From assembly GCF_003574625.1 (NCBI RefSeq), contig NZ_QNUJ01000013.1, forward strand, positions 62,001-126,000: DNA of 64,000 nt, read 5' to 3'. Numbering within the stretch: position 1 is the first letter of the stretch; the number at the start of each line of letters is the position of its first letter. This document shows positions 37,442 through 48,133 of the stretch, in pieces. The stretch comes from Shinella zoogloeoides. GTDB taxonomy: Bacteria; Pseudomonadota; Alphaproteobacteria; Rhizobiales; Rhizobiaceae. The notes under the pieces are model-generated. The model had not been told where the DNA came from. It did no database searches and saw nothing but the letters and a program-made list of their open reading frames with translations. The position numbers were made by a program, and so were the translations under genes.

Positions 37442-38242
37442 ATGGCACTCTTCGAAACCCACCAGGGCACCTCGCCCGTCATTCTCGCCTTCCCGCATAC
37501 CGGCACGGATGTTCCTGCCGATATTTGGGAGCGCCTGAACGACAATGGCCGCATCCTCGCGGATACGGACTGGCACATCGAACGCCTCTATGACGGCCTG
37601 CTGCCGAACGTGACGACCGTGCGCGCCACGTTCCACCGCTATGTCATCGATGCCAACCGGGATCCGGCTGGCGTCAGCCTCTATCCCGGCCAGAACACGA
37701 CGGGCCTCGTTCCGGAGACGGATTTCGACGGCAAGCCGATCTGGAAGGATGGCGAAGCGCCGACCGAGGCCGACATCGCCTACCGGCTCGCCAATTTCCA
37801 TGCGCCCTACCACGCGGCCCTCGCCGCCGAGATCGAGCGTGTGAAGGCGATCCATGGCGTGGCAATCCTCTACGACTGCCACTCGATCCGCTCGCTGATT
37901 CCCTTCCTGTTCGAGGGCCGGCTGCCGGACTTCAACGTCGGCACCGACATGGGGCGCACCTGCGCGAAGGAAATCGAAACGGCGACGTTCGAGGCCTGCG
38001 CGAAGGCCGAAGGCTATACCAGCATCCTCAACGGCCGCTTCAAGGGCGGCTGGACGACGCGCCACTACGGCAAGCCGGAAACCGGCGTGCACGCCATCCA
38101 GATGGAGCTCGCCCAGGTGAGCCATCTGTCCACGGAAGTCCCGCCCTTCGATCTGGACGCGGAAAAGGCCGCACGGCTCCGCGTTCACCTGAAAGACATT
38201 CTGCAACGCATCGAGGCGCTCGCCTCCACCCTCAAACGCTGA
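37442..38242 (+). CDS. hutG: N-formylglutamate deformylase HutG
   Basis: The 266-residue zinc-type amidohydrolase cleaves N-formyl-L-glutamate to glutamate and formate, the last step of the five-step histidine route. [10 protein letters not shown] (about 16-25), [10 protein letters not shown] (about 41-50), YDCHSIRS (about 144-151) and the C-terminal [11 protein letters not shown] (about 218-228) are typical of the N-formylglutamate amidohydrolase family, not of the arginase-like formiminoglutamase that shares the HutG name. Coupled to hutH by a 1-bp gap. Confidence 0.93.
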   Translation: MALFETHQGTSPVILAFPHTGTDVPADIWERLNDNGRILADTDWHIERLYDGLLPNVTTVRATFHRYVIDANRDPAGVSLYPGQNTTGLVPETDFDGKPIWKDGEAPTEADIAYRLANFHAPYHAALAAEIERVKAIHGVAILYDCHSIRSLIPFLFEGRLPDFNVGTDMGRTCAKEIETATFEACAKAEGYTSILNGRFKGGWTTRHYGKPETGVHAIQMELAQVSHLSTEVPPFDLDAEKAARLRVHLKDILQRIEALASTLKR

Positions 38243-38258
38243 TCCGGGAGAACCAGCC

Positions 38259-39935
38259 ATGACCGACAATCCCCGCCACAATATCCGCGAAGTCCGCGCC
38301 GCCACCGGCACCGAACGCACCGCCAAGAGCTGGCTGACCGAAGCGCCGCTGCGCATGCTGATGAACAACCTCGACCCCGACGTCGCGGAAAACCCGCACG
38401 AACTGGTCGTCTATGGCGGCATCGGCCGCGCCGCCCGTACCTGGGCCGATTTCGACAAGATCGTCGCCTCGCTGCGCGACCTTGAAGAAAACGAGACGCT
38501 GATCGTGCAGTCCGGCAAGCCGGTCGGCATCTTCCGCACGCACAAGGATGCGCCGCGCGTTCTCATCGCCAACTCCAACCTCGTGCCGCACTGGGCCACC
38601 TGGGATCACTTCAACGAGCTGGATAAGAAGGGCCTTGCCATGTACGGCCAGATGACGGCCGGCTCGTGGATCTATATCGGCTCGCAGGGCATCGTTCAGG
38701 GCACCTACGAGACCTTCGTGGAAGCCGGCCGCCAGCACTATAACGGCAACCTCAAGGGCAAGTGGGTCCTCACCGGCGGCCTCGGCGGCATGGGCGGTGC
38801 CCAGCCGCTCGCCGCGGTCATGGCCGGCGCTTCGTGCCTTGCCGTCGAGTGCAACCCGGACTCGATCGATTTCCGCCTGCGCACCCGCTACATCGACGAG
38901 AAGGCCGAGACGCTCGACGAAGCCATGGCGATGATCGACCGTTGGACGAAGGCCGGCGAAGCCAAGTCCGTCAGCCTGCTCGGCAACGCAGCCGAGATCC
39001 TGCCGGAAATGATCCGCCGCGGCATCCGCCCCGACATGGTCACCGACCAGACCTCCGCCCACGACCCGATCAACGGCTACCTGCCGAAGGGCTGGACGAT
39101 GGCCGAGTGGAAGGCAAAGCGCGAAAGCGACCCGAAGGCTGTCGAAAAGGCCGCCCGCGCTTCCATGCGCGAGCACGTCGAAGCCATGATCGCCTTCCAG
39201 GACATGGGCATCCCGACCTTCGACTACGGCAACAACATCCGCCAGGTCGCCAAGGAAGAAGGCCTCGAAAACGCCTTCGCCTTCCCGGGCTTCGTGCCGG
39301 CCTATATCCGCCCGCTGTTCTGCAAGGGCATCGGTCCGTTCCGCTGGGCCGCTCTCTCGGGCGATCCGGAAGACATCTACAAGACCGACGCCAAGGTGAA
39401 GGAGCTGCTGCCCGACAACAAGCACCTGCACAACTGGCTGGACATGGCGAAGGACCGCATCGCCTTCCAGGGCCTGCCGGCGCGCATTTGCTGGGTTGGC
39501 CTCGGCGACCGCCATCGCCTCGGCCTCGCCTTCAACGAGATGGTCAAGAACGGCGAACTGAAGGCTCCGATCGTCATCGGCCGCGACCACCTCGATTCGG
39601 GTTCCGTCGCCTCGCCGAACCGCGAGACGGAATCGATGAAGGATGGCTCGGACGCCGTATCCGACTGGCCGCTGCTCAACGCCCTGCTCAACACCGCATC
39701 CGGCGCGACCTGGGTGTCGCTCCACCACGGCGGCGGCGTCGGCATGGGCTTCTCGCAGCATTCGGGCGTCGTCATCTGCTGCGACGGCACGGATGAAGCC
39801 GCCGAGCGCGTTGGCCGCGTATTGTGGAACGACCCGGCGACCGGCGTCATGCGCCACGCCGATGCGGGCTACGACATCGCGCTCGATTGCGCCCGTGAAA
39901 AGGGCCTGCGCCTGCCGGGCATCCTGGGCAACTGA
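38259..39935 (+). CDS. hutU: Urocanate hydratase HutU
   Basis: The 558-residue enzyme hydrates urocanate to 4-imidazolone-5-propionate using NAD+ as an electrophile. The NAD-binding glycine loop [15 protein letters not shown] (about 172-186) and the catalytic-cysteine region near [12 protein letters not shown] are present. The sequence is full length and well conserved. It starts 16 bp after hutG and ends in TGATG with hutD. Confidence 0.97.
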   Translation: MTDNPRHNIREVRAATGTERTAKSWLTEAPLRMLMNNLDPDVAENPHELVVYGGIGRAARTWADFDKIVASLRDLEENETLIVQSGKPVGIFRTHKDAPRVLIANSNLVPHWATWDHFNELDKKGLAMYGQMTAGSWIYIGSQGIVQGTYETFVEAGRQHYNGNLKGKWVLTGGLGGMGGAQPLAAVMAGASCLAVECNPDSIDFRLRTRYIDEKAETLDEAMAMIDRWTKAGEAKSVSLLGNAAEILPEMIRRGIRPDMVTDQTSAHDPINGYLPKGWTMAEWKAKRESDPKAVEKAARASMREHVEAMIAFQDMGIPTFDYGNNIRQVAKEEGLENAFAFPGFVPAYIRPLFCKGIGPFRWAALSGDPEDIYKTDAKVKELLPDNKHLHNWLDMAKDRIAFQGLPARICWVGLGDRHRLGLAFNEMVKNGELKAPIVIGRDHLDSGSVASPNRETESMKDGSDAVSDWPLLNALLNTASGATWVSLHHGGGVGMGFSQHSGVVICCDGTDEAAERVGRVLWNDPATGVMRHADAGYDIALDCAREKGLRLPGILGN

Positions 39936-40513
39936 TGAGCCGGTTGCTCCGCAACGCCGACCATCGCCGCATGCCGTGGAAGAACGGCGGCGGCGAGACG
40001 GTCGAGGTGATCGTGCATCCGGAAGGCGCGAGCCTTTCGGATTTCGGCTGGCGCGTCAGCATGGCGGGCGTGGCGAGCGACGGTCCCTTCTCCGTCTTCC
40101 CCGGCATCGACCGCACGCTGGCGGTGCTTACGGGCGACGGTATGGAACTGTCCATCGAAGGGCTTGGCGAGAGGCTGCTGACACCAAAGTCCGCACCGCT
40201 CCCCTTCCCGGCCGATGCGCCGACCACGGCACGCCTTCCCGGCGGGCCGATCACCGACCTCAACGTGATGACGCGGCGCGGCGTTTTCGGGCACAGCCTC
40301 GCGCATTACGTCGCCGAGGGCGCGAAGGCGCTCCCGGCATCGTCGGGCCAGCGTCTGCTGCTGGCGCTCGAACCGCTCGGCGTCTCCACGGCGGATGGCC
40401 TCCTCGGCCTCCAGCCGCTCGACGCCCTCGTGCTCGATAGCGCGGAGGAGGCGGAAGTGGTGCCGGCGGGCGCAAGCGCCGCCTTCTACCTCGTCGAAAT
40501 CACGTCGGCCTGA
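39935..40513 (+). CDS. hutD: HutD family protein
   Basis: The 192-residue cupin-like (double beta-barrel) protein starts with [25 protein letters not shown]; RxxPWKNGxGxT is the HutD signature. HutD proteins accompany hut operons; in Pseudomonas they appear to limit the level of hut induction, possibly by binding formylglutamate or urocanate. ATG shares one base with the hutU stop, so it is translationally coupled. It is the last hut gene. Confidence 0.92.
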   Translation: MSRLLRNADHRRMPWKNGGGETVEVIVHPEGASLSDFGWRVSMAGVASDGPFSVFPGIDRTLAVLTGDGMELSIEGLGERLLTPKSAPLPFPADAPTTARLPGGPITDLNVMTRRGVFGHSLAHYVAEGAKALPASSGQRLLLALEPLGVSTADGLLGLQPLDALVLDSAEEAEVVPAGASAAFYLVEITSA

Positions 40514-40549
40514 CCGGCGTTCCTTGTCCGTCCCTTCCTGGGATGTTAC

Positions 40550-40578
40550 CTCCCGGCAAATTCATTTTTTGCCGGGAG
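40550..40578 (+). promoter_or_regulatory. Hairpin covering the RBS of the aldo/keto reductase gene
   Basis: CTCCCGGCAAA (40550-40560) pairs perfectly with TTTGCCGGGAG (40568-40578), an 11-bp stem with a 7-nt loop. The right arm ends in GGGAG, the only Shine-Dalgarno candidate, 6 nt before ATG 40585. The fold would block ribosome entry. It is 36 bp after hutD and may also weakly terminate the hut transcript, although no long T tract follows. Confidence 0.55.
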
Positions 40579-40584
40579 ATTTTC

Positions 40585-41571
40585 ATGAGACATCGCACAT
40601 TCGGCCGTACGGGCTTCACCACCACGGATATCGGCTTCGGCGCCTGGCAGATCGGCGGCGCCTGGGGTGACGTCAGCGAAGCGGATGGCCGCGCCGCCCT
40701 TCACGCTGCACTCGATGCCGGCATGACCTTCATCGACACCGCCGACGTCTATGGCGACGGCCGCTCGGAAAAGATCATCGCCGACGTGCTGAAGGAACGT
40801 GGCGGTGAGCGCCCGATGGTGGCGACCAAGGCCGGTCGCCGGCTCTCCCCGCATGTCGCTGACGGTTACAACAAGGCCAATCTCGAAAGCTTCATCGACC
40901 GCAGCCTGAAGAATCTCGGCGTCGAATGCCTCGACCTCGTGCAGCTGCATTGCCCGCCGACCGAAGTCTATTACCGCCCCGAGGTCTTCCAGGCACTGGA
41001 AGAGATCAAGGCCGCCGGCAAGATCGCCGATTACGGCGTCAGCGTCGAGAAGGTCGAGGAAGCGCTGAAGGCGATCGAATATCCCGGCGTCGTCAGCGTG
41101 CAGATCATCTACAACATCTTCCGCCAGCGCCCGGCGCGGCTCTTCTTTGAGGAGGCCGCCCGCCGCAAGGTCGCGATCATCGCCCGCGTGCCGCTGGCAA
41201 GCGGCCTGCTCTCCGGCAAGATCACGCGGGACACCGCGTTTGCCGCCGACGATCACCGCAACTTCAACCGCAACGGTGACGCGTTCGACGTCGGCGAGAC
41301 CTTTGCCGGCGTGCCTTTCGAGACGGGCCTGCAAGCCGTCGAGGAAATCCGTGCACTGGTGCCGGCGGGCGAGAGCATGGCCGCCTTCGCGCTGCGCTGG
41401 ATCCTGATGGCGGATGCCGTCAGCGTGGTCATCCCGGGCGCTCGCAACGGCGAACAGGCGAAAGCCAATGCGGCGGCCGCAAGCCTGCCCGCCATCCCGG
41501 AAAACGTGATGGAAGCGACGCGCGAGGTCTATGAGCGCCTCGTCGCACCGCATGTCCACCAGCGCTGGTAA
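40585..41571 (+). CDS. Aldo/keto reductase
   Basis: The 328-residue (alpha/beta)8-barrel NADPH-dependent oxidoreductase begins MRHRTFGRTGFTTTDIGFG. The catalytic tetrad is visible: Asp and Tyr in FIDTADVYGDGRSE (about 46-59), Lys in VATKAGRRL (about 80) and His in DLVQLHCPP (about 118). The C-terminal RNGEQAKAN piece is typical of the COG0667-type branch. Substrate unknown. It sits 71 bp after hutD on the same strand. Its RBS is enclosed in a hairpin, which separates its expression from simple hut read-through. Confidence 0.9.
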   Translation: MRHRTFGRTGFTTTDIGFGAWQIGGAWGDVSEADGRAALHAALDAGMTFIDTADVYGDGRSEKIIADVLKERGGERPMVATKAGRRLSPHVADGYNKANLESFIDRSLKNLGVECLDLVQLHCPPTEVYYRPEVFQALEEIKAAGKIADYGVSVEKVEEALKAIEYPGVVSVQIIYNIFRQRPARLFFEEAARRKVAIIARVPLASGLLSGKITRDTAFAADDHRNFNRNGDAFDVGETFAGVPFETGLQAVEEIRALVPAGESMAAFALRWILMADAVSVVIPGARNGEQAKANAAAASLPAIPENVMEATREVYERLVAPHVHQRW

Positions 41572-41581
41572 AACAGGCAAA

Positions 41582-41635
41582 GCGCATAAACTGAAATGAT
41601 AGCCAACATTATGGCTATCTATTTCGTTTATGCGC
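41582..41635. repeat. 54-bp interrupted palindrome upstream of the binding-protein gene
   Basis: The left arm carries GCGCATAAAC, then GAAAT, then GATAGCC (to 41,604). The right arm mirrors it with GGCTATC (41,613-41,619), ATTTC, then GTTTATGCGC (41,626-41,635). The arms differ only by a base or two of slippage and flank a centre AACATTAT. No T tract follows, so it is not a standard terminator. It could be a dyad operator, a processing hairpin or a repetitive palindromic element. I see no second copy in this window. Confidence 0.6.
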
Positions 41636-41686
41636 GGCCCCGCGCTACCGTTCCCCATTGCTCGCAATCACAACTGGGGAACAACC

Positions 41687-42463
41687 ATGAAAAGAATGCT
41701 TCTTGCGCTGGCTCTCGCAAGCTCCACCCTGCTTTCGGCCACCGCATCCGCCGAGACGCTGAAGATCGGCACGGAGGGCGCCTACCCGCCCTTCAACTTC
41801 CAGGATTCGGCCGGCAAGCTCGGCGGCTTCGACGTGGAGATCGGCCTTGCGCTCTGCGAGAAGATGAAGGTCGAATGCGAAGTCGTCGGCCAGGACTGGG
41901 ACGGCATCATTCCGGGCCTCATCGCCAAGAAATACGACATGATCATCGCCTCGATGTTCATCACCGAGGAGCGCAAGAAGCAGGTCGCCTTCACCGACCC
42001 CTACTATCTTGCCGCCATGACCCATGCCGCGCCGAAGAATTCCGGCATCACCGACTTCACCAATGAAGGCATGAAGGGCAAGACCATCGGCGCCCAGTCC
42101 GGCACCACGCAGGCCGACTACGCCGCCGCCGTCTATCCGGACGCCGACATCAAGCTCTACCCGACACAGGACGAAGTGAACCTCGACATGGCCAACGGCC
42201 GTCTCGACCTGCAGGTCGGCGACATGATCCCGCTGCTCGACTGGGTCACCAAGAACGACGACGGCAAGGCCTGCTGCGAATTGATCGGCAAGCCCATCAC
42301 CGATCCGAAATTCGTCGGCGAAGGCGTCGGCATCGCCGTGCGCCAGGACGACAACGACCTGCGCGAGAAGCTGAACGCCGCGCTGAAGGCCATCCGCGAG
42401 GACGGGACGTATCAGAAGATCAACGACAAGTACTTCTCGATCGATATCTATACGATGAAGTGA
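41687..42463 (+). CDS. Periplasmic amino-acid binding protein (ABC type), no permease nearby
   Basis: The 258-residue protein starts with a signal peptide (MKRMLLALALASSTLLSATA, cleavage near SASA/E, residue 23) and matches the SBP family 3 (Lys/Arg/Orn/His or polar amino acids). ETLKIGTEGAYPPFNF, DVEIGLALCEKM and GQDWDGIIPGLIAKKYDMI are family hallmarks. Two adjacent cysteines occur late in the chain (KACCEL). No permease or ATPase gene is present in the window, so it must share a transporter encoded elsewhere or act as a receptor. It is read from its own start, 115 bp after the aldo/keto reductase, behind a large palindrome. Confidence 0.9.
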   Translation: MKRMLLALALASSTLLSATASAETLKIGTEGAYPPFNFQDSAGKLGGFDVEIGLALCEKMKVECEVVGQDWDGIIPGLIAKKYDMIIASMFITEERKKQVAFTDPYYLAAMTHAAPKNSGITDFTNEGMKGKTIGAQSGTTQADYAAAVYPDADIKLYPTQDEVNLDMANGRLDLQVGDMIPLLDWVTKNDDGKACCELIGKPITDPKFVGEGVGIAVRQDDNDLREKLNAALKAIREDGTYQKINDKYFSIDIYTMK

Positions 42464-42481
42464 GCGTGGGAAGCGTAGCGC

Positions 42482-42644
42482 GCCCCTCATCCGGCCTGCC
42501 GGCCACCTTCTCCCCGCAAGCGGGGAGAAGGAAACAAGCGGAACCGCTTTCCTTCCTCTCTGCCGGAGTTGCTTGAGGAAAAGCAGTGCACCATCCCCTT
42601 CTCCCCACTTGCGGGGAGAAGGTCGCAGCAGCGGGATGAGGGGC
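42482..42644. repeat. RIME1-like palindromic intergenic element, copy 2
   Basis: Outer arms GCCCCTCATCCGGCCTGCC and GCAGCGGGATGAGGGGC are inverted complements. Inner palindromes CCTTCTCCCC-GCAAG-CGGGGAGAAGG and CCTTCTCCCC-ACTTG-CGGGGAGAAGG are present. It shares arms and order with the copy at 11,414-11,562. It fills the gap between the binding-protein gene and the LysR gene and has no ORF. Confidence 0.82.
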
Positions 42645-42705
42645 AGCCCGGCCGCACAGGGCAAGAGCCCTTGCCTTCCCCCGCCCCGCCGTCCTAGCTA
42701 GGCGC

Positions 42706-43659
42706 ATGCCGATCAACCGCCTCGAACGCTTCGCCCACAATCTCGACTGGAACCTCCTGCGCACCTTCGTCGTCGTGGTGGAGGAAGGCTCGATCACGCG
42801 GGCGGCGAACCGGCTGCTGCTGCAACAACCGGCCGTCAGCATGGCGCTGAAACGGCTGGAGCAATCGGTCGGCCACCGGCTGATCGACCGCAGCCCCGGC
42901 CGCTTCGAGCTGACGGAAGCCGGCGAGCGCCTCCATGCGCTCTGCCGCGACATCTTCACCGCCATCGTGCGCCTGCCGGAGGCGATGGAGCCCTCCGGCG
43001 AGGACATTGCCGGGCACATCACCATCCACGCCGTCAGCCACGCCATGAACCCGGAATGGGACCGGGCCATCGCCGATTTCTTCCGGTTGCATCCGCGCGT
43101 CACCGTCGGCGTGACGGTCGAGACGACGACGGACGTGATCCGCTCGGTCGAGCGGGGCGTCGCGACGCTCGGCCTTTCGGACGGCATCATTCCCGAGGGG
43201 CTGGACAAGGTGCCCTTCTGCTTCGAGCGCTATGCGCTTTATTGCGGGCGCGGACACCGGCTGTTCGGCAGGCGCGACGCGCGGCTCGAGGACCTGCGCG
43301 GCGAGCCCTATGTCAGCTTCCTCGCCGACGTGCTCGGCGGGCCGCATATGGGGCCGGTAACGGCGGTGCGCGCCGTCGGCTCCTTCGGCCAGCAGGTGCG
43401 GGCGCTGGCCTTCAACGTCGAGGAGGTGCTGCGCCTCGTCGTCGCCAATGCCGGCATCGGCATGCTGCCGGCCCACCTCACCGATCCGGCGCTGGCCGCC
43501 GGCGAGCTCTGGCAATTGCCGCCCTATGACGACCTACCGGTGACGGAGACCTTCCGCATCACCAATCCCGGCTCGGCGCTCAACCCGGCCGAGCGCGCCT
43601 TCCTCACCCATATCGCCGACGTGCCCGTCTGGCGCTGGGGCGAGCCGCATCAATCCTGA
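42706..43659 (+). CDS. LysR-family transcriptional regulator
   Basis: The 317-residue protein has the LysR winged helix-turn-helix at about 14-75 (FVVVVEEGSITRAANRLLLQ, AVSMALKRLE) and the effector-binding fold at about 100-300. It begins MPINRLERFAHNLDWNLLR. It lies 82 bp before a D-arginine-dehydrogenase-like gene in the same direction and 242 bp after the binding-protein gene. Control of either neighbour is likely but unproven. No operator is obvious because a RIME-like element fills the upstream gap. Confidence 0.9.
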   Translation: MPINRLERFAHNLDWNLLRTFVVVVEEGSITRAANRLLLQQPAVSMALKRLEQSVGHRLIDRSPGRFELTEAGERLHALCRDIFTAIVRLPEAMEPSGEDIAGHITIHAVSHAMNPEWDRAIADFFRLHPRVTVGVTVETTTDVIRSVERGVATLGLSDGIIPEGLDKVPFCFERYALYCGRGHRLFGRRDARLEDLRGEPYVSFLADVLGGPHMGPVTAVRAVGSFGQQVRALAFNVEEVLRLVVANAGIGMLPAHLTDPALAAGELWQLPPYDDLPVTETFRITNPGSALNPAERAFLTHIADVPVWRWGEPHQS

Positions 43660-43741
43660 TGATACCCGCCTTCAGCGCTATAAATTTGAAGAATATCGGC
43701 AGCTTTCGTAGGCCTTTCTCCACGAACAGACGGAGGCGGCC

Positions 43742-44866
43742 ATGCAGACTTTCGACATCGCAATCATCGGCGGCGGCATTGCCGGCCTGTCGCTCGCCTA
43801 TTTTCTGAGCCCGCACCGCTCCGTCGTGGTGCTGGAGCGGGAGGAGGCGCTCGGCTACCACAGCACCGGCCGCTCGGCCGCCGAATTCACCCTGCGCGAC
43901 AACGCCCCCCTCGTGAACGCGCTGGCCCGCGCCAGCCATGCCTTCATGATAAGCCCGCCGGAGGGCTTTGCCGCCGTGCCGCTTCTCGTCGCACGCGGCA
44001 GCATCCTGTTCGGCGCCGAGGACAAGGCTGCGCTGGTGCGCGAACGCTTCGAGCAGACGAAGGCGCTCGGCGTCGCCGTCGAGTGGCTGGACGAGGCTGC
44101 GCTTCTTGCCCGCACGCCCATCATGAACCCGGCCTATGTCGCGGCCGCCTATTTCGACCCGGACTATTGGGACATCGAGGTGGACGCGCTCCTGCAGGCC
44201 TATGCTCGCCACGCCCGGCACAACGGCGCGCAGGTCCTCGAAAGGCGTCCCTTCACCGGCGCCCGACGGGACGGCGGCCGGTGGCTGATCGAGACCAATG
44301 GCGAAACCCTTTCCGCCGGCGTGCTCGTCAATGCGGCGGGCGGCTGGGCGGACACGGTCGCCAGCCTGTCCGGCGTCAAGCCCCTCGGCATCCTGCCGCA
44401 CCGGCGCACCGCCGTCACGGTCGACCTGCCGGAGGGCGTGGATGCGGGCAGCCTGCCGGAAATGAACGAGATCGAGGACACGTTCTATTTCAAGCCGGAA
44501 GGCGGCCGCCTGCTTGCCTCGCCCGCCGACGCCACGCCCTGCGAGCCCGCCGACGTGCAGCCGGAGGAAATCGACATCGCCTATGCCGCCCATTATGTCG
44601 AGGAGGCGACGACGCTCAGTGTGCGCCGGGTCTTCCGCAGCTGGGCCGGCATGCGCAGCTTTTCCGCCGACCGCCTGCCCATCGTCGGGCCGGCTCAGGA
44701 CGAGCCGTCCTTCTTCTGGCTCGCCGGCCAGGGCGGCTACGGCATCCTCACCTCGCCCGCCCTCGGCAGCCTTGCCGCCGCCCTCCTCACGGAAAGCCCG
44801 GTGCCGGAGCCGCTCGCCCGCGAGGGCATCGGGGCCGAGACCTTCAGTCCCGCACGCTTCCCCTGA
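43742..44866 (+). CDS. FAD-dependent D-amino-acid oxidoreductase (D-arginine dehydrogenase-like)
   Basis: The 374-residue DAO-family flavoprotein has the dinucleotide motif IIGGGIAGLSLAYFL (about 8-22), then VLEREEALGYHSTGRSAAEF (about 31-50). The middle contains DTFYFKPEGGRLLASPAD and the C-terminal FAD motif FFWLAGQGGYGILTSPA (about 318-335). These features, including GYHSTGRSAA and GGYGI, closely resemble Pseudomonas D-arginine dehydrogenase DauA, which oxidises basic D-amino acids to keto acids. Substrate is inferred from that resemblance. Preceded by LysR; no dauB-like partner is present in this window. Confidence 0.85.
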   Translation: MQTFDIAIIGGGIAGLSLAYFLSPHRSVVVLEREEALGYHSTGRSAAEFTLRDNAPLVNALARASHAFMISPPEGFAAVPLLVARGSILFGAEDKAALVRERFEQTKALGVAVEWLDEAALLARTPIMNPAYVAAAYFDPDYWDIEVDALLQAYARHARHNGAQVLERRPFTGARRDGGRWLIETNGETLSAGVLVNAAGGWADTVASLSGVKPLGILPHRRTAVTVDLPEGVDAGSLPEMNEIEDTFYFKPEGGRLLASPADATPCEPADVQPEEIDIAYAAHYVEEATTLSVRRVFRSWAGMRSFSADRLPIVGPAQDEPSFFWLAGQGGYGILTSPALGSLAAALLTESPVPEPLAREGIGAETFSPARFP

Positions 44867-44871
44867 AACGA

Positions 44872-44896
44872 AACGGGCGCCTCGAGGGCGCCCGTT
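44872..44896. terminator. Hairpin between the converging DAO-type gene and secDF
   Basis: AACGGGCGCC (44872-44881), short loop, GGCGCCCGTT (44887-44896): a strong 10-bp stem in the 35-bp gap between converging stops. T tracts are short on either side, so it probably serves as a bidirectional but weak terminator. Confidence 0.7.
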
Positions 44897-44901
44897 CTGC
44901 T

Positions 44902-47439
<2,538 letters not shown>

Positions 47440-47545
47440 GGGGTTGTTCCACTTCAACTGCCGGAACGGCGCGACCGAAAAGGCCGGCGCCGACCGTGGG
47501 ATCGGAATTCAATCGAATGGCGCGGCGCGTTAGCGCCGGAGGGCC

Positions 47546-47968
47546 TCAGGCGGCAAAAGCCGGAGGCGCGCGGCTGCGGAAGGCAGCACTGCCGGCCGAT
47601 ACCGGCGCCGCATCTTCCGCCGCCGGGAAGACGACGACGGACGCGGTTTCAAAGGGATAGAGCAGCGCGCCCGCGGACGGCAGGAGCGCCTTGCCGGCGG
47701 AATCGCCGTCCGCAAGGCCCGTCTTGGCCTTGGCGACGCGCCGTTCCGCATGGCTGCCGGCCGGGAACCAGAGGTCCTCGCCGGCAGACGAGAGCGGCGA
47801 CGGCGCGAGTCCGCCCTCAGCGGCCGCGCGCTGCGGATGGCCCGGCGTTCCCGCATCGCCCGAAAGGGGAAATTGCGAGAAGAACAGCGTGAAAAGCAGC
47901 ACGAGGAAGCCGACGGGTGCAAAACCCCGCTCCCAGATCGCCGCCTCTTTGCCTGTTCCGGTCGTCAT
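47546..47968 (-). CDS. Small membrane-anchored hypothetical protein upstream of secDF
   Basis: The 140-residue product of ATG 47968 (MTTGTGKEAAIWERGFAPVG) has one hydrophobic helix at about 16-33 (FAPVGFLVLLFTLFFSQFPL) and a long Ala/Gly/Ser-rich periplasmic or cytosolic tail with no known domain. TAAGGACAGGC precedes the ATG. It sits where yajC is found in many bacteria, 106 bp upstream of secDF, but has none of the YajC sequence features. Codon bias and the RBS support a real gene; the function is unknown. Confidence 0.55.
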   Translation of the reverse strand: MTTGTGKEAAIWERGFAPVGFLVLLFTLFFSQFPLSGDAGTPGHPQRAAAEGGLAPSPLSSAGEDLWFPAGSHAERRVAKAKTGLADGDSAGKALLPSAGALLYPFETASVVVFPAAEDAAPVSAGSAAFRSRAPPAFAA

Positions 47969-48133
47969 GCCTGTCCTTAGCCTTCCCGCAATTCCCGATG
48001 GAGGAATTGCCGGGCGGAACGCCGCGCGAAGCAGTCTGCGCAGGCATTGCCGATGGTGCGCCAAGAAACATTTAACCCCCGGCAAGTCAAGTTCGCGGCG
48101 CCCATTCCGGCCGCTTCCGGGCCGTTTCAGCCG

